A stretch of DNA of 64,000 nucleotides, taken from the IMG/VR virus record IMGVR_UViG_3300044953_000426, positions 1-64,000 of that record. One strand, 5' to 3'. The notes below the pieces were generated by a model. The model saw nothing but the letters and a program-made list of their open reading frames with translations. It did no database searches and was not told the origin of the DNA. Made by a program: the position numbers and the translations under genes. Each line of letters opens with the position of its first letter. Position 1 is the first letter of the stretch. This document shows, in pieces, positions 8,716-16,804 of this stretch. Source of the DNA: a virus.

Positions 8716-9384
8716 TTACTTTCCATATTCATATTCAAGTATCTTACCAACTAGGTCGGAGCGGTGATTTTCTTTTAATTTAATCCACTTGATCTCTTCA
8801 ATCTTTTTAGATAATTCGATCGCATAACTTAAACCATTTATTTCACCAGTATTTGATTTTATATCGGTTTGTTCATTATCACCGTTAATCACTATTTTAC
8901 CTGTTTTACCTAAACGAGTTAATATAGCTAACATCTCACCTTTAGTTAAATTTTGAGCCTCTTCTACAATTAGTATATCGTCTATAGTTTTACCTCTAAT
9001 AAATTGTACTGGTAAGGCTTTAATTTTATTATCCTCAATTAATTCAGGTATTTCATTTTTGTTAGTACAACATTTATTAAGATTTTCAACAAATGCTTCC
9101 ATATATGGGTCAAATTTACCATTAATATCTCCAGGTAAAAATCCTAATGATTTACCTACTTCAACAGCTGCACGTGTATTATATATACAGTTAATTTGTT
9201 TTTTTTTAAAAAAATCTAATGCGGCTTGAGCACATACTAATGACTTACCTGATCCTGCTCTACCTGTTATAATTACTACTTGATTTTCTACTATTAACCT
9301 TTTTGCTTCTTTTTGTTCTTCATTTAACTGAATAGCATTAATAACTTTAATGTCATTCTTTCTTTCACGGTTTGGTTCCTTCAT
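8716..9384 (-). CDS. phoH: PhoH-like ATPase
   Basis: A 222-residue P-loop protein of the PhoH family, a single-domain relative of superfamily 1 helicases common in T4-like and marine phages. Visible motifs are Walker A GRAGSGKS (residues 41-48), a Walker B region DDILIVEEAQN near residue 130, a GDNEQTD sensor motif, and a final arginine-bearing motif (KENHRSDL). Length fits the family. It is flanked upstream by the capsid terminator, so it is probably transcribed from its own start. The role in infection is unknown; RNA or phosphate-related functions have been suggested for the family. Confidence 0.9.
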   Translation of the reverse strand: MKEPNRERKNDIKVINAIQLNEEQKEAKRLIVENQVVIITGRAGSGKSLVCAQAALDFFKKKQINCIYNTRAAVEVGKSLGFLPGDINGKFDPYMEAFVENLNKCCTNKNEIPELIEDNKIKALPVQFIRGKTIDDILIVEEAQNLTKGEMLAILTRLGKTGKIVINGDNEQTDIKSNTGEINGLSYAIELSKKIEEIKWIKLKENHRSDLVGKILEYEYGK

Positions 9385-9398
9385 ATAACTTAATTTGT

Positions 9399-9407
9399 TA
9401 TAAATAT
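9399..9407 (-). promoter_or_regulatory. ATATTTATA boundary motif, 14 bases before phoH
   Basis: Exact sense-strand copy between the capsid terminator and the phoH ATG. A copy immediately after a terminator is consistent with renewed transcription or a translation-start element. Confidence 0.38.
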
Positions 9408-9411
9408 AAAA

Positions 9412-9442
9412 GAAAAAACCCGAGCAAACGCTCGGGCTTTTT
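9412..9442. terminator. Bidirectional rho-independent terminator after the capsid gene
   Basis: A perfect seven-base stem, CCCGAGC (9419-9425) with GCTCGGG (9430-9436), closes an AAAC loop. It is flanked by an A-run on one side and CTTTTTATT on the other, so both strands show stem plus U-tract. On the sense strand it lies about 30 bases after the major capsid stop codon and would insulate this highly expressed gene from phoH. Confidence 0.92.
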
Positions 9443-9467
9443 ATTTATGACTCTAGGTCAATACTGA

Positions 9468-11129
9468 TTAGATAATGTTCAAATCAGCAACTTTAACAAT
9501 ACCATAGAATTCAGGACGTACCATTTTCTTAGCGTAACGAGTCATAATACCTTTTCTTGGAGTGAAGGTATTTGGATCATACACTAGTGGAGTCATGATT
9601 AATGGAATGTATGGAGCGTAAACAGCACCAGTCTCTAAGAACTGAGATCCACGGAAGCCCATAAGAATAACATTCTCGAGCATATATGGATTCTTATAAA
9701 CTTTGTAACGGCTGTTTAACTGGCCAATTTTCTGAACACCAAAAGCATACTTCATGTTATCAGCAGCTCCGTCTGTGTCAGCAGCAAATCCTGGAATAGA
9801 TTCAAGGATAGTAGCTACAGTTGGAGATACAACCATAAAGTTAGCGCCACCACGTAAAGTACGTTGGTGAATTGTGTTAGAAACTTTCTGTAATTTGATA
9901 CCTAAAGTTTGGAACCAAGTCATCTGAGTGTAGTATACACCAGCAGTATTGCTGTCAAAAGCATTACCAGCAGCATTTAATTGGTTACCAACTTTTGCAG
10001 ACCATACTTCAGAAATTGGAGCGTTTTGAATCAACATGTCTAAGATTTCTAAGTCAATCTCAAGAGAGATGTACTCTGATAACATAGAAGTTAATTCAGC
10101 TTCAGCATCTAAGTTTTGATAAGCATTCAAGTCCTGAGCAAATTCTGGAGTCCATTGAGCTTTTAACTTACGAGTCTTAGCAGCGATAGTCTCAGAGCGC
10201 AATTGAACATTGATTTCTGGAATAGTAAGAGTAGTGAGACTACCAGCATTTGGATAACCAGCACCAGAAGCATCTTCGAAATCACCACGAGCATTATCAG
10301 CTGTCTTCTTGTTGAAGAACAATGTCATAGAAGTTGTTACAGCGTTAATAGCAGTAACAGCAGAAGCAGTTACATATAACTTAACAGTACCACCACTAAT
10401 AGTAGTGAATTGAGGTAAAAATGTAGTTGAAGTGATAACTGTACCTGGAGAAGCATTAGTGCCATCAATCAAATAAAGATCACGAACACCATTAACATCA
10501 AAGTTAGATGGGAAACCAGCTGAACCAGTTGTTAAAGTTATTTTTACAACTTTACTAGCAGCCATAGAAGCACTGTAGTTAGAATCAAAGTTAATTTCAG
10601 AGAAAGTAGCAGCAGCCACATTTGTAGCATTAGTTAAAGAAGATGAGAATTGGTTGATTGAGTAACCAAAACGTCCAGCGCCATAAAGACCACCTTCAGC
10701 TAAGTTACCAAAACCTTCACCAGAAGCAGCTGTGCCATAAAGTGAATTACCAGAAGAGAAAGGATTCTTAGTAGTTCCATATTGGAAATCTAAGAAGAAT
10801 ACTAAACCAGCAGGTAAGCTCATTGGTTGTACAGAAACAAACTCTTTAGCAGCGATTTGACCAAATACTTTACGCACTAAAGGTAAAGCAACACCAGCCC
10901 ACTGCTCACCAGTTCCTGGAGTAAATGTACCACCAGTACCAGTTTGAGATGATTCAACAACCAACTGCTTAGCTTGGTTTTCAAGCATTACAGCCATGTT
11001 TGATTGGTCATAGTCTTTAAGACCTTCCAATAAACCTGACTTAGCCCATTTACTAGCGAGACGAGCAGCGTCGCCTTGCTGAGACTGCCATGGGTTAGCA
11101 GATTCGATTAAAGATTGAACAGTACTCAT
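9468..11129 (-). CDS. Major capsid protein, gp23-like
   Basis: A 553-residue HK97-fold capsid protein of the T4 gp23 type, placed directly after the scaffold gene. Recognisable segments are LPLVRKVFGQIAAKEFVSVQ, PMSLPAGLVFFLDFQYGT and, near the C-terminus, GVQKIGQLNSRYKVYKNPY and RYAKKMVRPEFYGIV. The N-terminal 60 or so residues look like the delta domain removed by prohead protease; LIE (residues 7-9) and LLE (near 35) fit the [LI]xE cleavage rule, and VVESS just before the TGTGGTFTPGTGE motif is another possible boundary. No Shine-Dalgarno precedes the ATG; the leader is almost pure A and T. Confidence 0.93.
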   Translation of the reverse strand: MSTVQSLIESANPWQSQQGDAARLASKWAKSGLLEGLKDYDQSNMAVMLENQAKQLVVESSQTGTGGTFTPGTGEQWAGVALPLVRKVFGQIAAKEFVSVQPMSLPAGLVFFLDFQYGTTKNPFSSGNSLYGTAASGEGFGNLAEGGLYGAGRFGYSINQFSSSLTNATNVAAATFSEINFDSNYSASMAASKVVKITLTTGSAGFPSNFDVNGVRDLYLIDGTNASPGTVITSTTFLPQFTTISGGTVKLYVTASAVTAINAVTTSMTLFFNKKTADNARGDFEDASGAGYPNAGSLTTLTIPEINVQLRSETIAAKTRKLKAQWTPEFAQDLNAYQNLDAEAELTSMLSEYISLEIDLEILDMLIQNAPISEVWSAKVGNQLNAAGNAFDSNTAGVYYTQMTWFQTLGIKLQKVSNTIHQRTLRGGANFMVVSPTVATILESIPGFAADTDGAADNMKYAFGVQKIGQLNSRYKVYKNPYMLENVILMGFRGSQFLETGAVYAPYIPLIMTPLVYDPNTFTPRKGIMTRYAKKMVRPEFYGIVKVADLNII

Positions 11130-11175
11130 TTTTAAAAAAATTTAATTTTGTTTTGTTTTTTTATTTAGTCAAAAC

Positions 11176-12498
11176 TTATTTAATAATTCCTGCTAATTGT
11201 TGCATACGGCGAATAGCAGCATCACCTTCTACAATCGGTTGTTTTGGTGCAACACCAGCTGCCTTAGAGGCAAATCCAACTGATTCTTTAATTGTAGATT
11301 TAGTCTTAGAACTTAATGACTCAGATAAAGTATTGTAAACAGTTTTAACTTCTTTTACATTAGTTGCTTTATCAAAAGTTTTTAATACCTTAACCTTTTG
11401 AGCTTCATTCAAAGACTTAGCTTTGAAGATTTTATTTGTGTAGAGAAGTTTAGCATTTAAAAGGTTAACTTCGTTGAGCTCAGTTTGTAAAGTTTTGATG
11501 GTAGTGATGGCTTCTTCTAAGTCTTTTTCAGTTTTTTTCTTGGCTTCTTCCATGTCTTCTTTTTCAGTTTCTTCAACTTTCTTTTCTTCAACAGGTTTTT
11601 TACCTTCTTTTTCCATTTTTTTCTTCTCATCAACTGGTTTTTTGCCTCCCTTTTCTTTTTCAAGTTCAGCTAAAAGTTCATCAAGGCTGATAGATTCTTC
11701 ATCTTCAACTTCTTCACCAGCTTCATCTTCTAAGTCAATTTCGCCTTCACCTTCTTCTTCGCTATCACCCATAACATCTTTTAATACATCACGGATAATG
11801 TCTTTGAGTTCATCTACAGTAAGTTCAGTAACTTCATTATTGTCATCATCTTCTTCTAAAGACTCTTCAACTTTTTCTTTTTTGTTTTTGTTTTTAGCTT
11901 TTTCCATGTCTTTCTTTTCCTCTACTTTTTTCTTAGCTTCTTCCATGTCTTTCTTTTTAGTTTCTTCAGCTTTTTCTTTAGCTTCAAGTTGGGCTAAGAT
12001 TTCTTCAAGGTCAGTTTCTTCCATAGAATAATCTTCTTCATAACTTTCTCCTTCCATCTTTTTTTTACCTTCATGGTCTTCACCCAAAGTATTAGGTAGT
12101 AATCTCCAACCAGCGTCATTAAGTACTTTTGTCGCTCTACGTTTGTCTGTTGGGTTAGTTAGATAGATCTCAAATTCACCAAATGTTACTTCAACTCTTG
12201 CCTTGATTCCAGCATCTCGAAGTATTTCTTCAAAGTACTCCGCTGTATCATCATCAGCATCATTGGCTGGAATAATAATTTGAGGTTCATCTTCGGTTTC
12301 TTTCATACTATAGCCTTTTTCTTCCATTTTCTTCTCTTCTAATCCTTCTTCTTCCAACTCGTTTAATTTAGCTGAAAGCATAGACATGATTTTTGGAGTG
12401 AAAGTTTCTTCAAGGGCAGCTTTAGCATTAGCTACAGCAGCATTGCGAACAGCCTTAGCATCAGCAATTGCTTGACTGAATAATTCTTGATTTGTCAT
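11176..12498 (-). CDS. Prohead core scaffold protein, gp22-like
   Basis: A 440-residue, strongly acidic and Lys-rich helical protein with long coiled-coil stretches (residues about 150-350), between protease and capsid genes as T4 gp22 is. It contains many [LI]xE sites, as expected for a core degraded by prohead protease. Residues about 73-130 (IIIPANDADDDTAEYFEEIL, then VTFGEFEIYLTNP) form a small globular domain, unusual in a scaffold. The C-terminus RRMQQLAGIIK resembles the LKKLAGL end of the next gene. It carries the clearest ribosome binding site in the window. Confidence 0.85.
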   Translation of the reverse strand: MTNQELFSQAIADAKAVRNAAVANAKAALEETFTPKIMSMLSAKLNELEEEGLEEKKMEEKGYSMKETEDEPQIIIPANDADDDTAEYFEEILRDAGIKARVEVTFGEFEIYLTNPTDKRRATKVLNDAGWRLLPNTLGEDHEGKKKMEGESYEEDYSMEETDLEEILAQLEAKEKAEETKKKDMEEAKKKVEEKKDMEKAKNKNKKEKVEESLEEDDDNNEVTELTVDELKDIIRDVLKDVMGDSEEEGEGEIDLEDEAGEEVEDEESISLDELLAELEKEKGGKKPVDEKKKMEKEGKKPVEEKKVEETEKEDMEEAKKKTEKDLEEAITTIKTLQTELNEVNLLNAKLLYTNKIFKAKSLNEAQKVKVLKTFDKATNVKEVKTVYNTLSESLSSKTKSTIKESVGFASKAAGVAPKQPIVEGDAAIRRMQQLAGIIK

Positions 12499-12507
12499 TT
12501 GAATTTT

Positions 12508-12513
12508 CTCCTT
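12508..12513 (-). promoter_or_regulatory. Strong Shine-Dalgarno (AAGGAG) before scaffold gene
   Basis: The sense strand reads AAGGAG nine bases before the scaffold ATG, a textbook ribosome binding site. Almost all other genes here lack one, so scaffold translation may be set unusually high or depend on a different initiation route. Confidence 0.8.
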
Positions 12514-12518
12514 TTTGA

Positions 12519-12538
12519 TTGCTTATTAGAGGAAGCAA
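12519..12538 (-). other. Hairpin in scaffold leader
   Basis: TTGCTT (12519-12524) pairs with AAGCAA (12533-12538) around an eight-base loop, six bases upstream of the Shine-Dalgarno. A second small inverted repeat lies near 12562-12582. No U-tract follows, so termination is unlikely; mRNA stability or translation control is possible. Confidence 0.35.
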
Positions 12539-12594
12539 TATAGAATTGTAAATATTAAACTAATGAGATATTGGAGATCTCATATGGGGTTGTT

Positions 12595-12603
12595 TATAAA
12601 TAT
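12595..12603 (-). promoter_or_regulatory. ATATTTATA boundary motif before scaffold leader
   Basis: Exact sense-strand copy, 96 bases before the scaffold ATG in the longest leader of the head module. Confidence 0.33.
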
Positions 12604-12631
12604 ATGAAAAGTAATCAAAGCGACAAAATAC

Positions 12632-13492
12632 TTATAATCCCGCTAACTTCTTTAAACGAGCTATTTCTTCTTTTATATTATTTATATTTGGGGCTAAATC
12701 TTGCCAATCCTTAGCATCATCTGTTTGTGGCATAATTCCACGTTCAGGAGCACCAGGTACAGGTTGGTTTTTTTGTTGCATTTGTTCAACATTCTTCCAA
12801 ATATAATTAGCTATAGCTAATTTTGTAGATTGATCTGGAGCTTCTTGTAATGGTTTTGTTTTAGCTGCTATTTTAGCAAACACTGATCTGCCTTTACCTA
12901 TTCCTTTAGCTATAAATACTTGAACTATTTTAGGAGTAATTGTTTTAACAATATATACCCTTAAAGCATCTTTACCTATTTTAAGTAAATTACTGCCTTC
13001 AACTGTAGCTGTAGGTACTTCACCTAAATCAGCTGCGATACCCAATTGAGTAGCTTTTAAAGCTTTTATTGGATTTTTTATATCAGATAAATCAATAGCT
13101 GCAATTTTAGCTTCTGGATTTAAAGCACATACTTGAGACCACCTATGATGACCATCAATTATAAATTTACCTCCACCACCTGTGATGATACGTTTACCAG
13201 CTACAGCTATAATACCTCCTTTTAAACATATTCTAGCTGAATCAGCATTAGTCAAAGGAAATTTTAATGATTTATCTATATCAATTTCATTTTGAGTTGG
13301 TTTTAAATCACCAACTGTTGGATTTACTGAACTAAAGTTAAGTGGGTATTTATCAGATAAAGACTTAATAGCAGCTATGAATTTAGGATCTTTAATGTTA
13401 TCACCTAATTCTTTAACAAATAAAGAATAATCCATTTTAAGGAGATTCTTTAAATCTTGTTTCTCGTTTTCTTTTATAATTCTTATTCTCAT
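12632..13492 (-). CDS. ParB-like domain head protein with N-terminal leader
   Basis: The ATG at 13492 overlaps the protease stop as ATGA, so I use it rather than the longer frame to 13522. The 286-residue product starts MRIRIIKE, ending in an IxE site for prohead protease. A ParB/sulfiredoxin-like motif follows (KFIIDGHHRWSQVCAL, residues about 106-122), then an Ala-rich helical region. The C-terminus ARLKKLAGL resembles the scaffold's end. Location between protease and scaffold plus the leader suggests a head-internal, DNA-interacting protein. ParB-like domains can bind or nick DNA; activity here is unproven. Confidence 0.72.
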   Translation of the reverse strand: MRIRIIKENEKQDLKNLLKMDYSLFVKELGDNIKDPKFIAAIKSLSDKYPLNFSSVNPTVGDLKPTQNEIDIDKSLKFPLTNADSARICLKGGIIAVAGKRIITGGGGKFIIDGHHRWSQVCALNPEAKIAAIDLSDIKNPIKALKATQLGIAADLGEVPTATVEGSNLLKIGKDALRVYIVKTITPKIVQVFIAKGIGKGRSVFAKIAAKTKPLQEAPDQSTKLAIANYIWKNVEQMQQKNQPVPGAPERGIMPQTDDAKDWQDLAPNINNIKEEIARLKKLAGL

Positions 13493-14118
13493 CTTATACA
13501 ACAAATACCTGTTTGTGAACAAATAATTTCTAATATTAGGTTATTTACTTTAGTGTATTTACCAAATTGGCGTAAACCAGGTACAACACCTTCACTTAGT
13601 CCTGTTGGTCTAACAAATGCACCTTGAGTTGATGGAGTTGAAACAAAATCCCAACATAATAATTCAAAGTCATCTTGTACTTCTACTGTACCTTCACCTA
13701 ATGGTTTCACTGAACCCATACCGCGTGAAGAAATACCTACAGTAATATTATTTAAAAATAATTCTTTTAATATATTACCACTTGGTGTGGGTAATACTTC
13801 AATATCACCCATTAAATCATTACCATCCCACCATAAATGTTTAATGTTATGGCAAACATTTTTTAAATTAATAATAGAAGAGTCTGGATGGTCTAATTCA
13901 CCTAAAGCTCTATTTTCAGCAATTGGTCCAGCAATGTATTTTTCTACTTCACGCTCTAGTGTTTCTAAACGATATATTCTACCATTTTGATTTTTAGCTT
14001 CAGCACGTTGTACTACACCAGAAACAACCAAATTTTTAGATGGAGACAACTTTGCCTCATTTAATGAACGAGGCGAAGGTGAAAATGAATAATATTCTAT
14101 TAATATTTGTTTGCTCAT
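13489..14118 (-). CDS. Prohead core protease, gp21-like (peptidase S77)
   Basis: A 209-residue serine protease that cleaves scaffold, capsid and internal proteins during T4-type head maturation. The family pattern is clear: SGVVQRAEAKNQNGRIYRLE (residues about 33-52), the catalytic histidine motif GELDHPDS (H77) and the nucleophile motif VGISSRGMGSV (Ser130/131). The product contains its own [LI]xE sites (ILIE near residue 8, SLNE at 18-21), consistent with self-processing. It is shorter at the C-terminus than some homologues and ends in an odd CCIR. Its neighbours are core and scaffold genes. Confidence 0.92.
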   Translation of the reverse strand: MSKQILIEYYSFSPSPRSLNEAKLSPSKNLVVSGVVQRAEAKNQNGRIYRLETLEREVEKYIAGPIAENRALGELDHPDSSIINLKNVCHNIKHLWWDGNDLMGDIEVLPTPSGNILKELFLNNITVGISSRGMGSVKPLGEGTVEVQDDFELLCWDFVSTPSTQGAFVRPTGLSEGVVPGLRQFGKYTKVNNLILEIICSQTGICCIR

Positions 14119-14124
14119 TTATTC

Positions 14125-15189
14125 TTATTTGTATAAGCCAACAGCATCTTTTGTTCCTGGTATTTCAGTATATCCTTGTCCTGTTAATTCTCTTCTAGAT
14201 GCTGGAGAACTAGCTACAATGAAAGTTCTTTCACTTGGTTTTCTATATATAGCTTCTTTAACTTTATTTTTCAATATTTCTTTTAGTTTAGCATGTTTAT
14301 CTTTACCTTCCATAAAGAAAGAAGATGTTATTTTTCTATCTGATGGAGCTTTAGTGTTGAATAATTCAACAGCTTTGTTAACACCAATTTTATTACCTAA
14401 AACAGCTAATTTTTTATCTAAAGCAATACCACGATCATAAACACGTGGATCATCACTCATTTCATAATACCAATCATATTTAGATAGTAATGATTTAAAT
14501 TCATCTTCAGCGCTCATTTGACCTTTTAATTTTTCAAATGAAGAACCTAAATCAACACCTGGACGGAATGCTTCTTCTATATTTTCTTTAACAATTTTTT
14601 CTTTACCTTCAACACCTTTATCAGGCATTACTTTAACACCTTTAGGTTTTTTAGATCCTTCTTCTTTTTTACCTAATGAATCTTGGACATTAGATTTTTC
14701 ATCTTTTTTAGCTTCTTTCTTTAAATAACCATCAGCTTTAACTTGCATACCTGATTTATCAGTTTCAGGTGCTTTAAATTTGTATGGAGATTGTTTTTGG
14801 TTTAATAAAGTAGAATAAAAGTTAGCATCTTTATTTAAATTCTTTAACACAGTAGCTTTAGCTTTTTCAAGCGCTTCAGTACTATAATCATCCATTTCAG
14901 CTAATTCGTGTTGTAAACCATGACGATACTCATATGGATTAACTGTATCAAGAGTTAATTCTTTTTTAGCTTCTTTAGCCTCAGTCATTATTCCAATGGC
15001 TGGAATACCAACTATAACTGGTGTCTCATCTGTTACAATACCTTTATGTTTAAGAATAGTGATAGCATCATTATATGATGTTAAATTAGTAATCCATGGT
15101 AAATTATTATCACGTCTTACTTCATATAAGAATTTTTCACGGCTTATTTCGCCACTCTTATGTTTACGGTATAATTCTAATGTTGTCAT
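14125..15189 (-). CDS. Lys/Glu-rich prohead core protein, unknown family
   Basis: A 354-residue charged protein. The N-terminus (TTLELYRKHKSGEISREKFL, then RRDNNLPWITNLTSY) is a compact helical domain; the middle (residues about 120-215) is low-complexity Lys/Glu/Gly; a folded C-terminal part contains WYYEMSDDPRVYDRGIALDK. Several [LI]xE sites occur in the middle (for example NIEEA). It lies between portal and protease, the place of T4 core genes 67 and 68, so a core or internal-protein role is likely. No enzyme motif is seen. Confidence 0.68.
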   Translation of the reverse strand: MTTLELYRKHKSGEISREKFLYEVRRDNNLPWITNLTSYNDAITILKHKGIVTDETPVIVGIPAIGIMTEAKEAKKELTLDTVNPYEYRHGLQHELAEMDDYSTEALEKAKATVLKNLNKDANFYSTLLNQKQSPYKFKAPETDKSGMQVKADGYLKKEAKKDEKSNVQDSLGKKEEGSKKPKGVKVMPDKGVEGKEKIVKENIEEAFRPGVDLGSSFEKLKGQMSAEDEFKSLLSKYDWYYEMSDDPRVYDRGIALDKKLAVLGNKIGVNKAVELFNTKAPSDRKITSSFFMEGKDKHAKLKEILKNKVKEAIYRKPSERTFIVASSPASRRELTGQGYTEIPGTKDAVGLYK

Positions 15190-15192
15190 ATG

Positions 15193-15201
15193 TATAAATA
15201 T
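15193..15201 (-). promoter_or_regulatory. ATATTTATA motif exactly 3 bases before start codon
   Basis: Sense ATATTTATA, then CAT, then the ATG of the core gene at 15189. The motif begins within the stop codon of the preceding 42-codon gene. One of six starts with this exact three-base spacing. Confidence 0.42.
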
Positions 15202-15329
15202 TAGCGGCCTTGACCACGATAATTTTTTTCTTTGCGGTTATGTCTGTTTGTTGATTTAGCTGCTTTACCGCTTTTACGCTTACCAAATATAACTTTACGG
15301 CTTTCTCCTTTACTGGTTGCTTTCGCCAT
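15201..15329 (-). CDS. Small highly basic protein of 42 residues
   Basis: An ATG at 15329 opens a 42-codon frame with about one third Lys/Arg: MAKATSKGESRKVIFG, then KRKSGKAAKS and a C-terminal NYRGQGR. It fits exactly between two head-core genes with short gaps, strong support that it is translated. Size, charge and location recall the small core proteins gp67/gp68 of T4 or a DNA-condensing peptide; neither is shown by clear homology. A nucleic-acid-binding role inside the prohead is a reasonable inference. Confidence 0.75.
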   Translation of the reverse strand: MAKATSKGESRKVIFGKRKSGKAAKSTNRHNRKEKNYRGQGR

Positions 15330-15333
15330 TATA

Positions 15334-15960
15334 TTATAATGTTTTAATTTTGCTTACAATAAATTCAAAAATTTCCTCATCTTCAAATCCATCTTGTTTA
15401 AAATCTCTGATGATTGCTTGAGCGCCACCAACTAAAGCTTTTAAAGCAGTTTGAGGAACTAATTCATCCATACGCTTCATAGCTTCTGGAGATAAAGCTT
15501 CTTCAGTTTTTTCTTCATTCATTCCTTTAGCCTTAATTTTAGCCGCTATGCTCATTAATTCAGGATCAATTTGCATATCTTCATAAATTTCAGCTATAGA
15601 AGTATTTAGTTTACTAGATCCAACTTTAGATAAAGCTGATTTTAATTTACCAGCCGCATCTTTAACAGCACCTACTATAGAATTACCAAACATAGCTAAA
15701 CTAGCACCTAAAGTAAGTGTACCAGCAGTAGCTAAACCTACAACAGCATTACCTAAGTCAACTATTTCTTGACCATCACCAAATGGCTCAGCTTTTAATA
15801 CATTAGCTATTTGAGGATAATTATCAATAACCCACTGGCCAATTTCTAAAGATAATTCACTACCAATATATTCATTAATAGTATCTTCTTCTCTTAATTT
15901 AGAGTAAGCTCCTAATTTATTTTCAACTAAGAATTTTTTCATGTTAAAATTGTCTGTCAT
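15334..15960 (-). CDS. Head-core protein with MxDNF-type leader
   Basis: A 208-residue protein starting MTDNFNMKKFLVE, nearly the same leader as the gene at 22116-23087 and ending in an LVE protease site. After the leader comes a mostly helical protein with an Ala/Gly-rich hydrophobic stretch (residues about 70-95, VVGLATAGTLTLGASLAMFG) that could insert in a membrane, and an acidic C-terminus. Located between portal and protease genes, it is a good candidate for an internal head protein that is cleaved and perhaps ejected. Family unknown. Confidence 0.7.
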   Translation of the reverse strand: MTDNFNMKKFLVENKLGAYSKLREEDTINEYIGSELSLEIGQWVIDNYPQIANVLKAEPFGDGQEIVDLGNAVVGLATAGTLTLGASLAMFGNSIVGAVKDAAGKLKSALSKVGSSKLNTSIAEIYEDMQIDPELMSIAAKIKAKGMNEEKTEEALSPEAMKRMDELVPQTALKALVGGAQAIIRDFKQDGFEDEEIFEFIVSKIKTL

Positions 15961-15961
15961 T

Positions 15962-16804
15962 TTATTTTAGTTTTGTTGATTTTAAAAATAATTGTTTTGC
16001 ACTTTCTTTAATTTGTTGGAAAGCATTTTCAGTGTATTTTTTATATTTTAAGTCTTCACCTTCACTTAATTCAGTTTTTAAACGATCAACATATTCAAAA
16101 ATACGATTGATTTCGTTCATTTTCTTTTTTATTTCTTTAACAGCTGTATGAAATTGTTCTGGTTTAGTACGAGTTTTAGTTTTATTTCTAAATTGAGCAT
16201 ATCCTTCTTGTAACATATCTTCATCATCATCTTTATCTTCTATTTTTACAACATCACTTGAATGCATACTATATTCTTTACCATCACGATCCATTTCAAC
16301 AGTTACAAACCCACGTTTGATATCAGTTATAGTTCCTGTCTCACTGTAAAATTCATTACTGTAAGTTACTTTAACTCTATTATCAATATCTAATTTTGCT
16401 TCTTTAATTTCTTTTTTACCTAATGCTTTCTTTACAATTGTAATAGCATCAGTTGGTTTTAAAGCTCCCATTTCAATTGCTTTAATAAGTATTTTAATAG
16501 AGTCTTTTTCAGCACCTAATTGCTTTAAAATACCAGCTAGAGATTCATATTCACCTACTTCCCATAATTCTTTATAATCAAAAGCTTTAGATGGGCGGTT
16601 AGGAATTGATGGAGCTAATTCACCACCAAATGTTTTAATGTAATCTTTGGCTATTTTATTACCATTATCTTTTTTAGCAAAAGCATATTTAGTAGATACA
16701 CCTTCACCTGAACCAGGAGTAACAGAAGCTCCTGTGCCAGTTGTTGACATTTCATTTTTGAGCTTCTTTTTAAGTTCTGTTCTTAATTTAATTTTGTTAT
16801 CCAT
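15962..16804 (-). CDS. Head-core protein with TGTGxxxTPGxGE motif
   Basis: A 280-residue charged protein. Residues about 20-33 read TGTGASVTPGSGEG, matching a motif just after the presumed delta domain of the capsid protein (TGTGGTFTPGTGE). A segment near 140-185 (NRVKVTYSNEFYSETGTITD, then GFVTVEMD) looks like an SH3-like small barrel; the C-terminus is helical. It overlaps the next upstream gene by eight bases and lies beside the portal gene. A prohead-core role is inferred. No catalytic residues are recognised. Confidence 0.65.
   Translation of the reverse strand: MDNKIKLRTELKKKLKNEMSTTGTGASVTPGSGEGVSTKYAFAKKDNGNKIAKDYIKTFGGELAPSIPNRPSKAFDYKELWEVGEYESLAGILKQLGAEKDSIKILIKAIEMGALKPTDAITIVKKALGKKEIKEAKLDIDNRVKVTYSNEFYSETGTITDIKRGFVTVEMDRDGKEYSMHSSDVVKIEDKDDDEDMLQEGYAQFRNKTKTRTKPEQFHTAVKEIKKKMNEINRIFEYVDRLKTELSEGEDLKYKKYTENAFQQIKESAKQLFLKSTKLK

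Noticed and set aside
11474-12031. Plus-strand Ser/Phe-rich frame
   Set aside because: It is the complement of the Lys/Glu-rich scaffold gene, where GAA and AAG codons produce long antisense frames.
13493-13522. Longer start for the ParB-like head gene
   Set aside because: The ATG at 13492 overlaps the protease stop as ATGA and places the RIRIIKE leader at the N-terminus, as in its relatives.
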